DNA of 37,892 nucleotides from Haplomitrium mnioides (GCA_049999725.1 JBNGIS010020029.1:1-37892), one strand, 5' to 3'. Shown: positions 1 to 10,954, numbered from the stretch's first letter. Notes: generated by a model not told the origin, from the letters alone. Made by a program: numbers and translations.

Positions 1-660
1 AGACACTTTATGCCCAAGATAAGTCACCTCTTACTTCCAAAACTCACACTTAGACTTCTTGCAATAAAACTTCCAATTGCATAGTCATTGTAGTACCTCA
101 TTGAGATGAGCACGATACTTGACTTCACTTTTACTAAAGATAAGAATATCGTCCAAAAATACCTACACTGACTTATCCAATAACCCTTCAAAAACTCCAT
201 GTATTTGATCCATGAATATCGCCGGAGTATTAGTAGGACCAAATGTAAGAACTTTCCACTCAAAATACCTATAACTTGTGCGAAAAGTTGTCTTTGGTAC
301 ATCACTTGGCTTGATTGGAATTTGCCAATAGCCACTTCGAAGATCCAACTTAGAAAAGAATCGTGCACCACTCAATTGATCCAATAAATCATCAATATGA
401 GGTAAAGGATAAGCATTCTTTACTGTTTGATTGTTCAATCCTCGATAATCTGTACAAAGATGAAATTCACCATCTTTCTTTGGTATAAAGAATACCGTAG
501 CTCCCTAAGGAGAAGTACTATGTTGAATGAAATCCTTCTCAAGAAGATCCGTCAATGTCTTTCAAAGCTCCTCTAATTCTTGTGGTGATAGCCGATATAT
601 AGGTCGATTATAAGGAGTGCTTCCTGGCATCAACTCAATCGGAAAAGACATTCCTCGATC
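1..660 (-). pseudogene. Ty3/gypsy reverse transcriptase fragment
   Basis: The minus-strand frame shows a recognisable RT N-terminal half: a pre-RT stretch with IELMPGSTP (about 625-660), IPKKDGEFHLCTDYRGLN (around 433-490), YPLPHIDDLLDQL, then DLRSGYWQIPI. The catalytic box FLDD is at 148-159, followed by ILIFSKS. Stops interrupt this same frame, including one just before the catalytic box (163-165) and one upstream near 505. Several fit C-to-T decay of Gln, Arg or Trp codons. The window starts inside the palm/thumb, so RNase H and integrase are not visible. The family is clear; the gypsy clade is not assigned. Confidence 0.85.
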
Positions 661-946
661 GTCTAGTAACCCCTTTCGATAATCCTCCAGAAACACATCC
701 GCAAACTCTTTCAAAATATCATCTATCATTAAGGTAGGCGCACCTTTTTCCCCCCTCCTTACTCAAGGTCCATGATAGGCTTAATCCAAACAGCAAAGAT
801 AGGCAACTCCTGCGTCACTGAATTAACATGTTGAACTGATTTAGGCTTCTTCACCAATAGTGTCGAACACCCCAAAAGAAATTTCTTACTTTGTAAGGTA
901 ACTTGAATTTGTCGTTTTTCTCTAATCAAATGGAGTGGACCTTTCT

Positions 947-1540
947 TCAAGCCAAGGAAATCCTAATGATGTCATATTGTATAGATGCAATAACAAATTG
1001 CATAGATTCCGTATACTCTTTTCCAATCCTTAAAAGGAATGGCTTTTGAGAGCAAAACACGCCATGCTTTTGGCCATCAACCATAGTCACAACACTTCCC
1101 TTGATAGACCTATATTTTGCTTTGATTATCTTAGCAAAATGTAGTGACATAAAATTTTCAGAACTTCCACTATCCACCAACATTCTACAAGAGTGCTCCT
1201 CAATCATACCATCAAGATAGAATAAGGCACCTCGAATTCTTGTTGGAATTTTAATTCCATTAGAGCTTGCAAGGTTTTGAGAATGTTGTTCGAATGGTTG
1301 AGGACGAGATCTAACTTCTGTAGCCATGAGTAATAAGTTATGTTGCTCCACCATACGCATTACTTCCTCTAATTGAGTAGGCTCTCTCATAATAACTTTG
1401 ATTCTCGTGCGAGGCTTCAATCCCTGAAAAAAAAGATCTAGTGCTTCTTCTTCTTCTCTTATATCAAGAATTTGCATAATTGTATCCTGAAAATCTGTCA
1501 CATAACTTCTCACTGTACCAAGTTGTTTCAATTCGGCCAA
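947..1540 (-). pseudogene. Gypsy gag C-terminus fused to retropepsin-like protease
   Basis: An open stretch of 197 codons. Its N-terminal part (ELKQLGTVRSYVTDFQ, then EEALDLFFQGLKPRTR and REPTQLEEVMRMVEQ) is the end of a retrotransposon gag domain. The C-terminal half has the protease motif LVDSGSSENFMS with catalytic DSG at 1166-1174. No CCHC zinc knuckle lies between gag and protease, where related element 2 has one, so a deletion is likely. A TGA just upstream of the listed start separates it from the rest of gag, which continues toward the N gap. The first Met is therefore an artefact of the stop, not a real start. Confidence 0.8.
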
Positions 1541-1658
1541 TCAATCTCTTGCTACTTTTGAAACATTTACAACCCTAAATCTTGAAATCACTCCTTATTT
1601 GAACTCATGCCAAGAAACAATAGGAGCAACAAATCCATATTATGCTTGTTCTATTTGA

Positions 1659-1758
1659 NNNNNNNNNNNNNNNNNNNNNNNNNNNNNNNNNNNNNNNNNN
1701 NNNNNNNNNNNNNNNNNNNNNNNNNNNNNNNNNNNNNNNNNNNNNNNNNNNNNNNNNN
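1659..1758. other. Assembly gap (100 N)
   Basis: A run of exactly 100 N inside the gag of element 1. Matching the flanks to element 2 (about 3350 and about 3615) suggests roughly 265 bp of gag are really missing, so the 100 is a placeholder. Confidence 0.95.
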
Positions 1759-1784
1759 ATGTAACTCACACCAAAAACAAACCG

Positions 1785-1798
1785 TGGCTCTGATACCA
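1785..1798 (-). promoter_or_regulatory. Primer binding site, initiator-Met tRNA type (element 1)
   Basis: The minus strand reads TGGTATCAGAGCCA one base inside the LTR edge. This is the usual complement of the 3' end of plant initiator methionine tRNA, and it fixes element orientation and the inner LTR end. Confidence 0.9.
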
Positions 1799-1799
1799 A

Positions 1800-2247
1800 T
1801 GTAAAAGAATCTCAAAGACCAAATCCAAATGAGTAAGAACTCATGGTGAACTCTAATAGAGTTCTTTAACCAAAAGCAACTCAAGGTCTAAGTTAAGACC
1901 AAGAGTGCAAGCAAAAGCCAAGCAACCAAAGAACCCAAGTGATTCGAGAGGAACTCTAGAATGAGGAGTGGGGCTAAGAACCCCTTCTATTTATACAAGA
2001 GAAGAGGGTGTCTTCCCTCTTTCTTCACTTACAAGTCACTTCTAATTTCAGCCCTAAAAGTGACTCTCTACCAAAAGTGACTTTGAAATCAAGTAACCTA
2101 AAAGTAACTCTCTACCAAAAGTGACTTTAAAGACAAGTAATCCAATCTTAACCCTAAAAGAAACTCACTACCACTTCCTTCACTCCTCTCTATTTTCTTA
2201 TAAATAGCACAACCTTATGCTTGTACTATTATATGATCCATACAACA
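1800..2247 (-). repeat. 5' LTR of gypsy element 1
   Basis: 448 bp. On the plus strand it begins TGTAAAAG and ends TACAACA, giving short inverted TGT/ACA ends. It matches the LTR at 3657-4024 along most of its length (for example the block ending in the poly-pyrimidine and TATAAATAGC stretch near 2195-2235). It carries a 44-bp tandem duplication (2054-2097 and 2098-2141) that the other LTR lacks. Confidence 0.85.
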
Positions 2248-2613
2248 AAAATAGACAACTCTTTCTCCATCAAAACATTATGTTGAACTAATTTGGGCCT
2301 CTTCACCAACGGTGCCGGATGCCCCAAAAGAATTTACTTTCCTTGTAAAGTAACTTGAATTTTTTGTTTTGCCTAATCAACTTGAGCAGATTGATCTTCA
2401 AACCAAGGCAAGCCCAAAATAATGTCATACTATAGAGGTGCAATGACAAAATCCATAGATTATTCATACCTTTTGCCAATCCTTAGAAGAAGTGGCTTGT
2501 GTGAGTGGAATGCCTCATGTTTTTTGTCATCGGCCACAGTCATAAAACTTCCTTTGATAGACAAATTTTTATCCTTGATTTTCTTTGCAAAACGTAATGA
2601 CATGAAAATTTTC

Positions 2614-2631
2614 AGAGCTTCCACAATCTAC
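2614..2631 (-). pseudogene. Relic of the element 2 protease active site
   Basis: The minus frame reads LVDCGSSENF, aligned with LVDSGSSENF in element 1. The catalytic triplet DSG is DCG here (2620-2628). Downstream coding is broken by frameshifts, so this protease is dead. Confidence 0.6.
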
Positions 2632-2838
2632 CAACACTCTACAAGAATGCTCATCAACCATACCATCTAAACTGAAACAAGATACTTCTAATTCTTGTCG
2701 AGTTTTTCATTCCGATGGAACTAATCAAGCTCTCAGTCAACCGCTCGACTATCTTTACTAAGGTCAATCGTTTTCCTGATTTTCTTCTTCAATAGTTGCT
2801 GCTTGAACAAGAGCACATGGTCGACCTTAGCGACGTTA

Positions 2839-2880
2839 GCAATTTGCTATCATATAACCAAGTTGTTGACAATAAAAACA
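2839..2880 (-). pseudogene. Degenerate gag zinc knuckle (element 2)
   Basis: Minus strand encodes CFYCQQLGYMIANC, spaced as a retroviral CX2CX4HX4C knuckle except that the histidine position is tyrosine. Stops follow at once. It shows that the family once had a nucleocapsid-like knuckle between gag and protease. Confidence 0.65.
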
Positions 2881-3118
2881 TCCTCCACTTTGGCGTAGGC
2901 GCTCATACTCTACATCGATAAGTGCTACTCTTCACATCAATCTCCATAGATACAACCTCATTTGCTGGCACACGAACATTTGGTAAAGCTTATTGTGGAC
3001 GTGTGCTAGCTTTGATGATTGCTAGTAGCAAATCGTATCGTTCAGCTATTTGCATTTCTTCTTCCAGTTGAGAGGGCTCTCTCATTATTACTTCCATTCT
3101 AGTGCGAGGCTTCAATCC

Positions 3119-3642
3119 TCAAATAAAGCGATCTAAGGCTTCTCCATTTCCAATATTAGAAATTTGCACAATGATAGTCTGAAATTGCATGACATAGCTC
3201 CTTACCGTACCAAGTTGTTTCAATTCTGCCAAGCAATCTCTTGCCACCTTTGGAGCATTAAAAACCCTAAATCTTAGGCTCACCGCTTCTTTGAACTCTT
3301 TCCAAGAAGCAATTTGAGTGTTAAATCCACGTTGAGCTTGCTTGATTTGATATCTCCACCAAGTTTTCGCCACTCCCTCTAATTGACTTGCAGCAAATAG
3401 AATTCTTCGACCATCTTCTCTTATATTAGTAGCCTCAAAATATTGTTCACAATCAAATAAGAAATTCTCAAATACGCAAGAGAATTGGCTTGGGAAACTA
3501 CACATGACTTTTTTCTTCTTGAAAATGTGCCCTCTTCCTCATCTGCATTTGAACTTCTAGAAGGCAAGAAAAAATGTTCAATTTGTTGTTGCATTGCTTG
3601 CATCCTCGCTTCTTGATTCTCCATTCCACCAAAAAGAACCAT
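3119..3642 (-). pseudogene. Gypsy gag (element 2), frameshifted
   Basis: The N-terminus begins with MENQEARMQAMQQQIEHFF (Met codon at 3624-3622), 18 bases after the PBS, a usual place for gag. The frame shifts near 3430-3500. It continues as FDCEQYFEATNIREDGRR, LEGVAKTWWRYQI, WKEFKEAVSLRF and LAELKQLGTVRSYVMQFQ, which is the conserved retrotransposon gag domain with its Trp-Trp and Phe landmarks. The second open part is 128 codons (3505-3119). Gag would form the virus-like particle core. Broken, so non-functional. Confidence 0.8.
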
Positions 3643-3655
3643 GGCTCTGATACCA
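3642..3655 (-). promoter_or_regulatory. Primer binding site (element 2)
   Basis: The same 14-base minus-strand motif, TGGTATCAGAGCCA, as at 1785-1798, one base inside the LTR. Confidence 0.9.
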
Positions 3656-3656
3656 A

Positions 3657-4024
3657 TTTAAAAAAACTCAAAGACCAACTTTGAAATGAGCAACAACTTC
3701 AATATAACTCCAATAGAGTTATACAACTCAAAGCTAATAAGCAAACAAATCCCAGAGTGCTCGCCAAAGCCAAGCAACCAAAGAGCCAAACTGAATTGAG
3801 AGGAACTCCAAAATGAGAAGTGGGGCTAAGAAGCCCTTCTATTTATACAAGAGAAGAGGGTGTCATCCCTCTTTCTTCACTTACAAGTCACTTCTAATTT
3901 CAACCCTAAAAGTGACTTCGAAGGCAAGTAATCTTATCTTAACCCTAAAGTGACTCTCTACCACTTCCTTCATTCCTCTCAATTTTCTTATAAATAGCAC
4001 AACCTTATGCTTGTACTATTATAT
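3657..4024 (-). repeat. 5' LTR of gypsy element 2 (outer edge lost)
   Basis: Homologous to 1800-2247 but shorter. It lacks the 44-bp duplication and the last 13 bases at the outer edge. Similarity stops after CTATTATAT, and the next bases already belong to the tandem array. Confidence 0.8.
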
Positions 4025-5723
4025 TAGATCTCTTGTCGTGTTGAACTTTGTTTGGTGTTTGGTATTTTGTGCAATTCGGCTCTTTTTTACATCTTGTTTT
4101 CAACATTGTCGGGTCTTACGTCTTTTGCGCCATTAAACTCTCTTAGATCTTTTGTCATGTTGAACTTTGTTGGGTGTTTGGTATTTTGTAAAATTCGACT
4201 CTTCTTGATCTTACATCTAGTTTACAACATTGTCGGGTCTTATATCTTTTGCATTATTAAACTCTTTTGGATCTGTTGTCATGTTGAAATTTGTTGGGTG
4301 TTTGGTATTTTGCGCAATTCAACTCTTCTTGCGTCTTACATCTCGTTTTGAACAATGTTAGATCTTACGTATTTTGTGTCATTAAACTCTCTTAGATCTT
4401 TTGTCATGTTGATTTTTGTTGCGTGTTAGCTATCTTGCGCAATTCAACTCTTCTTGGGTCTTATATCTCGTTTTCAACAATGTCAAATCTTACGTGTTTT
4501 ACGCCATTAAACTCTCTTGGATCTTTTGTCGTGTTGAACTTTATTGGGTGTTAGGTATTTTGCGCAATTCAACTCTTCTTCGATCTTACATCTTATTTTG
4601 AATAATGAGAAGCCTTGCGTGTTTTGCGTCATTAAACTCTTTTAGATCTTTTGTTGTGTTGATTTTTGTTGGGTGTTAGGTATTTGTTGCAATTCAGCTC
4701 TTCTTGGGTCTTACATCTCACTTTCAAGAATGTTTGGTCGTACGCGTTTTGCGTCATTAAACTCTCTTACATCTTTTGTTATGTTGAACTTTGTTGGGTG
4801 TTAGGTATTTTGCACAATTCAACTCTTCTTGGGTCTTGCATCTCATTTTGAACAATGTCAAGTCTTACGTGTTTTGCATCATTAAACTCTCTTAGATCTT
4901 TTGTCGTGTTGATTTTTGTTAGGTGCTAGGTATTTTTTGCGATTCAACTCTTCGTGGGTCTTATATCTCACTTTCAACAATATTACGTCTTACGTGTTTT
5001 GCGTTATTAAACTCTCTTACATCTTTTGTGATGTTGAACTTTGTTGGGTTTTAGGTATTTTGCGCAATTCAACTCTTCTTCGGTTTTGCATCTCATTTTA
5101 AACATTGTTGGGTGTTACGTCTTTTGCATCATTAAACTCTCTTAGATCTTTTGTCGTGTTGAACATTTTTGGCAGTTTGGTATTTTGTGCAATTCAACTC
5201 TTCTTAGGTCTTACATCTCGTTTTTAACATTGTTAAGTCTTATATCTTTTACATCATTAAATTCTCGTAGATCTTTTGTCGTGTTGAACTTTGTTTAGTA
5301 ATAGGCATTTTGTGCACTTCAACTCTCTTTGGGTCTTGTATTTGGTTTTGAATTTTGCTAGATATGAGTCTTTTATGTAAATAGACTTTTTTGGATCTTT
5401 TTCGGTTTTGAACTCTTCTTGCATAATTCAACTTTGTAAGAGTATTCTATATGGTTTTCAATTTTGTTCGGTCTTTATGTTTTTTGCAAACTCTTAGTCT
5501 TTTTTCGGTGTTGAACTTTGTAGTAGATACCTTGTACAATTCAATTCTCTTTTGGTGTGATGCTACACTTTTAACTTTGTTGAGTGTTATGTCTCTGAAC
5601 TCTCTTTGGATGTTTTGTGGTGTTGAACTTTGCTCATTGTTAGTTATTTTGCAAAATTCAATTCTGGTTTTGAATTTTTGTGATGTTGAAAGTTGTTGGG
5701 TGCTAAGTCTACCGCTTATTTAA
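4025..5723. repeat. Tandem array, 125-bp unit with 62-bp and 250-bp periodicity
   Basis: About eleven recognisable units (the GTTGAACTTTG landmark recurs near 4043, 4162, 4286, 4411, 4536, 4661, 4786, 4911, 5036, 5161 and 5286), then a degenerate tail to about 5723. Each 125-bp unit is two related halves of about 62 and 63 bp; both contain a TCTT...TTTTGCG...ATT.AACTC core. From 4411 to 5036 units alternate GATTTTTG and GAACTTTG, giving an exact 250-bp higher-order period. Short 61-codon open frames recur every 250 bp and reflect this repetition, not coding. Confidence 0.9.
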
Positions 5724-7135
5724 CTCTGATAAATAGGAAAAAGCAATTGAATAAAGAAATTGCTACTTCAAAGACACACAAGGATAAATTAAATAATTTA
5801 TACTTATATTCTAGTATTTCTAATCATTAGCACTTTTGTCGGCAAACTGATACATTTTCAAATAAATAATTTTATTCTCTTGAATTTGTAGTAAAACATT
5901 CCATTGTTAATCAATGGGAGCCTTCTACCATAGCCAGGAAATTTACTTTCCCAAATACTATCTCCACTTGACCAATGAAACAAACATTGGGATGCTGAAA
6001 TGACAATGACAGAAATCATTCGTGCTGAAGTAACTTGGAACACATGAACTTTGTTAGCAGAGTGAAAGAAGTTAAGACACTGGTAAAAATCCCACCTACC
6101 TGTTCCTAGTCCTTCTGTCCTTCTGCCCTTGGGAGGACGACTAAACAGAGAGATCTATAATTGAGTATCAAAACCAGACTCATCTCTATCGTATTCCGGC
6201 ATGGACAAAATGGTGAGTGAACTATCAAAAACAGAACTGGACTCCGATCATTTGTGAGTTTGCCTTGGCAATCAAGGATCAAAATGCAAATCAACATGCG
6301 TTATCAAGCTACACTCTGGCACATGGTTGCGTGATTCTGAGGCAATCTGTCAAAGCAGTCACCCACCAGCACAAAGTCAATTCTTTTCTACTTACTCATG
6401 CCCGGTAGAGTGCACATGTAGCTTTACCATGACTCGTCCTATTTTACTGGTGAACATTAACGCTGGTGTTTCGTGCTGTCTTGCATTTCATATCAATGAA
6501 ATCCCCAAATTCAAATCTACCATAGTATAAAGCTGAAGTGATTTGAAGCTTTCTTGTTATTGAAACAAAATTGTTGTCACCAAATTTCTGATGGAGAATA
6601 AATCTACTTGGAAAAAGAAGTAGCACCCAGTGCTACTGAATTCTCTGTAGAATTCTTCTGTCTAATTGTTCTGTCCACTGACTGGAGAAAAAGACTCTAC
6701 ACTACTGTAGATAGGAATGTGTATCAAAAGCGAGAATACCTACACATAGTTGTCAGCTTCTAAATCATCACAGCAGGAATGGAGTCACGGTGACTATGTA
6801 AACATCTTGTTAATTTACAAGAGAAGATGTCAATCACCAGTCAAGTTTCTCCTGACTGCCTATGGTGGAATCTACCCTGTCCGGAAACACCAGAGTTTAG
6901 TTCTGCTCACAAGGTCATGATGATGACCTGTGTCTGTAATACGATATCTTTAGTAAATATGCTTTAATAAATAAGAAGACATCTTTGACATGTCCCCAAA
7001 TCTACCTGGAGACTGGTATCATCAACTAGATATGTCAATGGCTGAGTTGACAGTCTTCCTTGATAGACTACCTACCAAACAAGCCAATACAAGATTTCTG
7101 AGGTTTTGAAAGCGTTTTGCGGTTCACATTTTATC
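5724..7135. other. 3' flank of the LC8 gene, no gene seen
   Basis: No open frame here shows family features. It should contain the 3' untranslated region of the LC8 gene (minus strand, stop codon at 7136). The only minus-strand AATAAA I noticed is far away, at 5871-5876, so the polyadenylation site is unresolved. Confidence 0.5.
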
Positions 7136-7218
7136 TTAACCTGACTTGAACAATAGCACCGCAACTTGTCCAAGATAGAAGTAGACAAAGTGCCTTGTTT
7201 CATGTGTCACATATGATC
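7136..7218 (-). CDS. LC8 dynein light chain, exon 3 (residues 73-99, stop)
   Basis: Encodes [20 protein letters not shown] followed by VLLFKSG and TAA. These are the C-terminal beta strands that form the ligand groove and dimer interface. The family's invariant C-terminal Lys-Ser-Gly is present. The exon starts after TTTTGTAG and completes the split Gly codon in phase with exon 2. It is too short for open-frame scanning. Confidence 0.95.
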
Positions 7219-7364
7219 CTACAAAAGCAAATTTTGGACATTAAAACCTCTGAAACTAAACAAACATTTTCTAACAATGGATAATCCACACCAATTGTGC
7301 AGAGACCCAAGATATACAAAAACTTAGAAATGATTGTGAATCTTGCTCTAGAGAACAGACTCAC

Positions 7365-7470
7365 CAAAGTTGCGACCAACTATACAGTGCCAGGTAGGGC
7401 TGTACTTTTTGTCAAACTCCTTCTTAATGTATGCCGCAATATCCTTCTCAACATTGTACTTGTCCAATGC
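7365..7470 (-). CDS. LC8 dynein light chain, exon 2 (residues 38 to 73)
   Basis: Encodes [19 protein letters not shown], then [16 protein letters not shown] and the first base of a Gly codon. This is helix 2 and the following strands of LC8. His65 in PTWHCIVG is equivalent to the dimer-interface histidine at 55 in the animal protein. The acceptor is TTTTCCATCTGTGAAG and the donor GTGAGT. Every landmark residue of the LC8 family is present, with only conservative changes, so this is not the divergent LC8-like type seen in many angiosperm proteins. Confidence 0.95.
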
Positions 7471-9609
7471 CTTCACAGATGGAAAAGACTAAGTTCAAAA
7501 GCCTACTTAAAAAATTTAAGGAATACTAACTATCCAAGGAGTAATTAGGCCATGTGAAGTTCTTTAGCAAATAGTAGATCTGAGATTTACAACTTCAAGG
7601 TAACAGAATTATTAGGTTGCCAGACTGACTTCTGCTCTCTGACCTTTCATGTTTTGGAACGTAATTCAAGTTCTTTTCTATTCAAAGCCCTAACTAGAAG
7701 GTGAACTGTCTCAGGGTTTGATCCCACTCTAATAAGGACAAGAACAATTACTCATCGCCTGCCCCAGCATTGCATGTATGAGGACATAGAGAATAAAATA
7801 GAATTGAAGTCCCAAACTTGCCCTAAACACACACCAAGTTGCAAGCAAATAAGTCAAACCAGAAGTAGCAAGCAAAAGTCTGCCCAACAATGTGCTCTAA
7901 ACTTCAATCACAAGATATATATCCTGTAGGCAACATTCTTACTGATTCTGAAATAATTGACAAGAATTGAATATTTACTGTGGAGTGGAGCACTATCTAA
8001 AACTAAAGACCGGGATACAACATTCAGTTCAGCCATAGACTGTTGTTGGAAATGGCACAATGTCTTTTTTTCTCAACAATACTGAATTATACTTTGGCGA
8101 CTGATTTTATTACCTTCAGTTCCAAGCCCAACAGGTTTCTTAAACGAGGAAACCACACTACCCTAAATACACCAACAAAAATCTAAAATTCACAGCAAAG
8201 GTAAGTGAAAGATGATGCCATCCTAGCAACGGTCCTATGAAACATAACTATGCTGTTATTTAAGCTGGAAATAAGCCCAAAGGCCCTTGCTGCATGCTGT
8301 GCTAATCCTCAGGGCACGAAATTCCACGAAATTCTAATGTTAGTCAAATTGACTCTTGGAAGCCAGTTCCCAGCTATTGCAAGGCACATGTCAGATTGGT
8401 TGGCATGTGCAGTAATTGGGTCAAACAGAGCACTGATCCTGACTTTGTTAGGACCTCTTTGTACATAGATTGTATTGCTTGTACTAGAGGACCAATGCCA
8501 CTGCCTATAGTCTGCCCTACAGTTTTCCTCTGGGTACTGTATGACACGATTAACAGATCTACAATGGCTTTGGCAATTATTCTAAAAAGCATTTTAATAA
8601 CCTTTCAAGACAATTCATTGAAAAAAGACTCCCCTCTTTGATCATCCATGTCATTATCAAGAGGTCTGTTGTTGCCTTATGGTTATAGAACCTGGTCTGC
8701 CGGGCCTCCACTCTTGAACAATGGATGATGATCCTCCAGACCCTAGGACATGCCGTGTAGTGCAACATCACATGAATGGAGAACTTATTCAAGCTTGTAT
8801 GTACTGGAATTGATGTATAGCCGCTCACACTTACAGGGCAGGAGTGTATATACTAGTGTATATAATAGTACCCTAAACGTGATTTGCAGGGTTTAGTTAG
8901 GTCTTGTGGTGAGTTTAGTAAAGGTTTCCTAAACTCAATTAGTGACTGTGCACATACCTGGTAGCTGAAAAGTTGGTAGGTGAAAGGACTGGAAGATTGA
9001 GCATCAGAGCTATTAGGGCTGAAGTGCCTGTGTATACAAACCCCCTTTCTCCCAAAGTTAGAAACCTCTCGATTGTATTGTTGCTGTGTAACCTGGCTGC
9101 TTGAAGAACCACTAAAGTATTCCATCAAAAGGGCTCTTGTTCTTTACCAAGGGAGTGGTGAGGACCATTCAGGAGTGACCAGGGGACTGTGCCAGGGAGG
9201 GAGACCTTGCCAATCCATCCTACTTTGAAGGAGGGCAAGGTTTTGGTGGCTGCCAAAGTGATTCCTCACATGCATTTCTGATGCTGTCATTTCTGTCCTT
9301 TCTCTGGGTAGGTGTGTTGTACTCTGTTTTTTACAGCAGCATGATGCCTAATGACGACATTTGCCAGTAGGGACCAACAGTCTCAAGTTTTTTCTTTCAA
9401 CCGTTTGGGTATCCCAACTCACATAAGTTGGCTATGCAGGTATAGTATCTGCAAGCCAGTCTCCCACCCATTTGAGCAACTACAATCCCAGCCTGGTTCT
9501 TTTCCTAGCTAAAGATATTTAATTGCCACGGTTATGTCATATGTAGTGAAGAACCTTGCGCCTGTCAATGGCCTATCACCTGGCCAGCACCAGTACATGA
9601 CATACCTTA
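7471..9609. other. LC8 intron 1, proximal part; no gene recognised
   Basis: Contains several 60-90-codon open frames on both strands (for example near 8250-8830), none with a recognisable family. The TATATA-rich stretch around 8845-8875 may be a remnant of an element edge, but I cannot support it. Confidence 0.4.
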
Positions 9610-9801
9610 TCTGATCCAACACCAAGGTTTGAAAGCAGCTTTTTTGGAGCTGTCTTTCATGAGGAGTCATGCCAAGCATGACCTGAATGTTCCCCATCAA
9701 GGCTATTTCCTGGCTACATATTGTAGCCATCATATGAAATTAATGAATCTATCCAAGTGCTTGGTTTTTTGAAGATCCACATCTTGTCTGTTTTTCCAAC
9801 A
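9610..9801 (+). repeat. Probable relic copia LTR (5')
   Basis: It ends in CCAACA followed at once by a PBS-like motif. Parts reappear at about 11735-12115: CTGTCTTTCATGARGAGTCATGCC (R = purine), and a GCTTGGTT..TTGAAGATCC segment. The start is approximate. Confidence 0.4.
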
Positions 9802-9813
9802 TAGTATCAGAGC
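9802..9813 (+). promoter_or_regulatory. PBS-like site of the copia relic
   Basis: TAGTATCAGAGC differs by one base from the initiator-Met PBS TGGTATCAGAGC, and follows an LTR-like CAACA end. Confidence 0.5.
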
Positions 9814-10954
9814 AGGTTGCAGTAAGTTTGAAAGTTTGAAAGTTTGTACAGATTTTTGTTGCAGATCTGAGGCGCTCCTTGCCAAATGAACATGTTGAGT
9901 TTCTGCTGAGTTCCTGAAAAGGAACTCGCGAGATTTTTGATCATTCAATGCTTGTGAGACAGCCCGAAAGTAGACTTTCCCATACCTCCTAAGAAACATT
10001 AGAGGTTTTGTGTTTCAAATCAAATGGTTGATGCTCAATGGATGGAACGTCAAAAATATCATAAACAATAGAATAAAATAGAATAGAATTTGATTAAAGT
10101 CCAGAGCCAGCCCTAGGGCCACAAAGCCATAAAAAAATGTGACACAAAGCCATAAAACACCAAAAAAAGTCAAGCATAAGAAACGTCATAAGTAAACATG
10201 AAACATCAAAACCCTACAACACATCATCAAAAAGTGGGCGGTTTTAGCTTGGCACAGAAACGGGCAACCTAAAAGCAGCCTCATTTTCATGAAATTCAAT
10301 TTTTTGACAACCCTTGGTTTTGTATCATGCAGAAGTCCATCACTGCTACATCAGAAATCTTTTTTCATGATAACTCGATAAATGAAGCCAAAAACTGGCC
10401 GTGCAATTGTCTGCTGCTTCTAAATGGATTCCTGAAATCGTTTTTTACTTCGTTCACAGGAAATCCAAATGCATTTTCTGCAGAGAAAGCATTCAGATTT
10501 GCAGATATTACTGGAGAACCATCTAAATGACAACACAAGGAATGCATCTTAAAGATAGACTCTCATCTCTCTCAAGATGAGAAAAGGTGAAAGTTTGTAA
10601 AAACCTGTGGTTAAAAGTCAATCATAGATCAGCTCTTTTTTCTACAGAAGCTGAATTTATAGACCTCACACTAGGAGCCAAGTAGAAATATGGCTGAAAC
10701 AGGTTGCTGCTGGGGTGGCAGAGTTGATAGTTAGGATGATGTATTAGCATTGATGAGCAGCATTTCAACTTTGAGAAATCCATCCTGATTTGACATTGCA
10801 AACTTTGATTTCAGTCCTGCAGCAAGAAGCGCTACTATGGAACATCATGCAGAAGGTGATGACTCTGACACAGCACTTGCAGGAACAGAGCACCAACCAA
10901 CGGAAATATTGCAAACATAACCCCTATGCACTGCAGACAAGCAAAAAGCAATCA
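9814..10954. other. Interior of the copia relic, no readable coding
   Basis: Sits between the PBS-like site and the RNase H relic. I see A-rich sequence (10060-10200) and no frame that can be tied to gag, protease or integrase, so most of the internal region seems deleted or replaced. Confidence 0.35.

Larger units (their letters stand above)
1..2247 (-). mobile_element. Ty3/gypsy LTR retrotransposon, element 1 (5' part, decayed)
   Basis: Read on the minus strand the order is LTR (2247-1800), primer binding site (1798-1785), gag fragment, aspartic protease, then reverse transcriptase running off the window at position 1. The gag-PR-RT order with no integrase before RT fits Ty3/gypsy rather than copia. 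Several in-frame stops and a 100-N gap show it is not intact. Its outer LTR edge abuts the protease-RT spacer of a second related element (from 2248), so element 1 appears to have inserted into element 2. The other end and the target duplication lie outside the window. Confidence 0.85.
2248..4024 (-). mobile_element. Ty3/gypsy LTR retrotransposon, element 2 (truncated, host of element 1)
   Basis: Minus strand: LTR (4024-3657), PBS (3655-3642), gag (3642 downward), zinc knuckle (about 2880-2839), protease (about 2630-2615), then the protease-RT spacer, which stops at 2248 where the LTR of element 1 begins. The spacer matches about 790-860 of element 1, so the two are members of one family. It is decayed: frameshifts in gag, changed key residues in knuckle and protease, and stops. 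Confidence 0.8.

Noticed and set aside
1605-1884. Open frames running through the N gap
   Set aside because: They are artefacts of translating unknown bases.
4052-5101. Repeated 61-99-codon open frames in the tandem array
   Set aside because: They recur at the 250-bp period because the DNA repeats; the products show no domain and their ends follow satellite changes.
5858-9999. Scattered 60-90-codon open frames in the LC8 3' flank and intron
   Set aside because: No family motifs, no consistent frame, and true LC8 exons interrupt the region.
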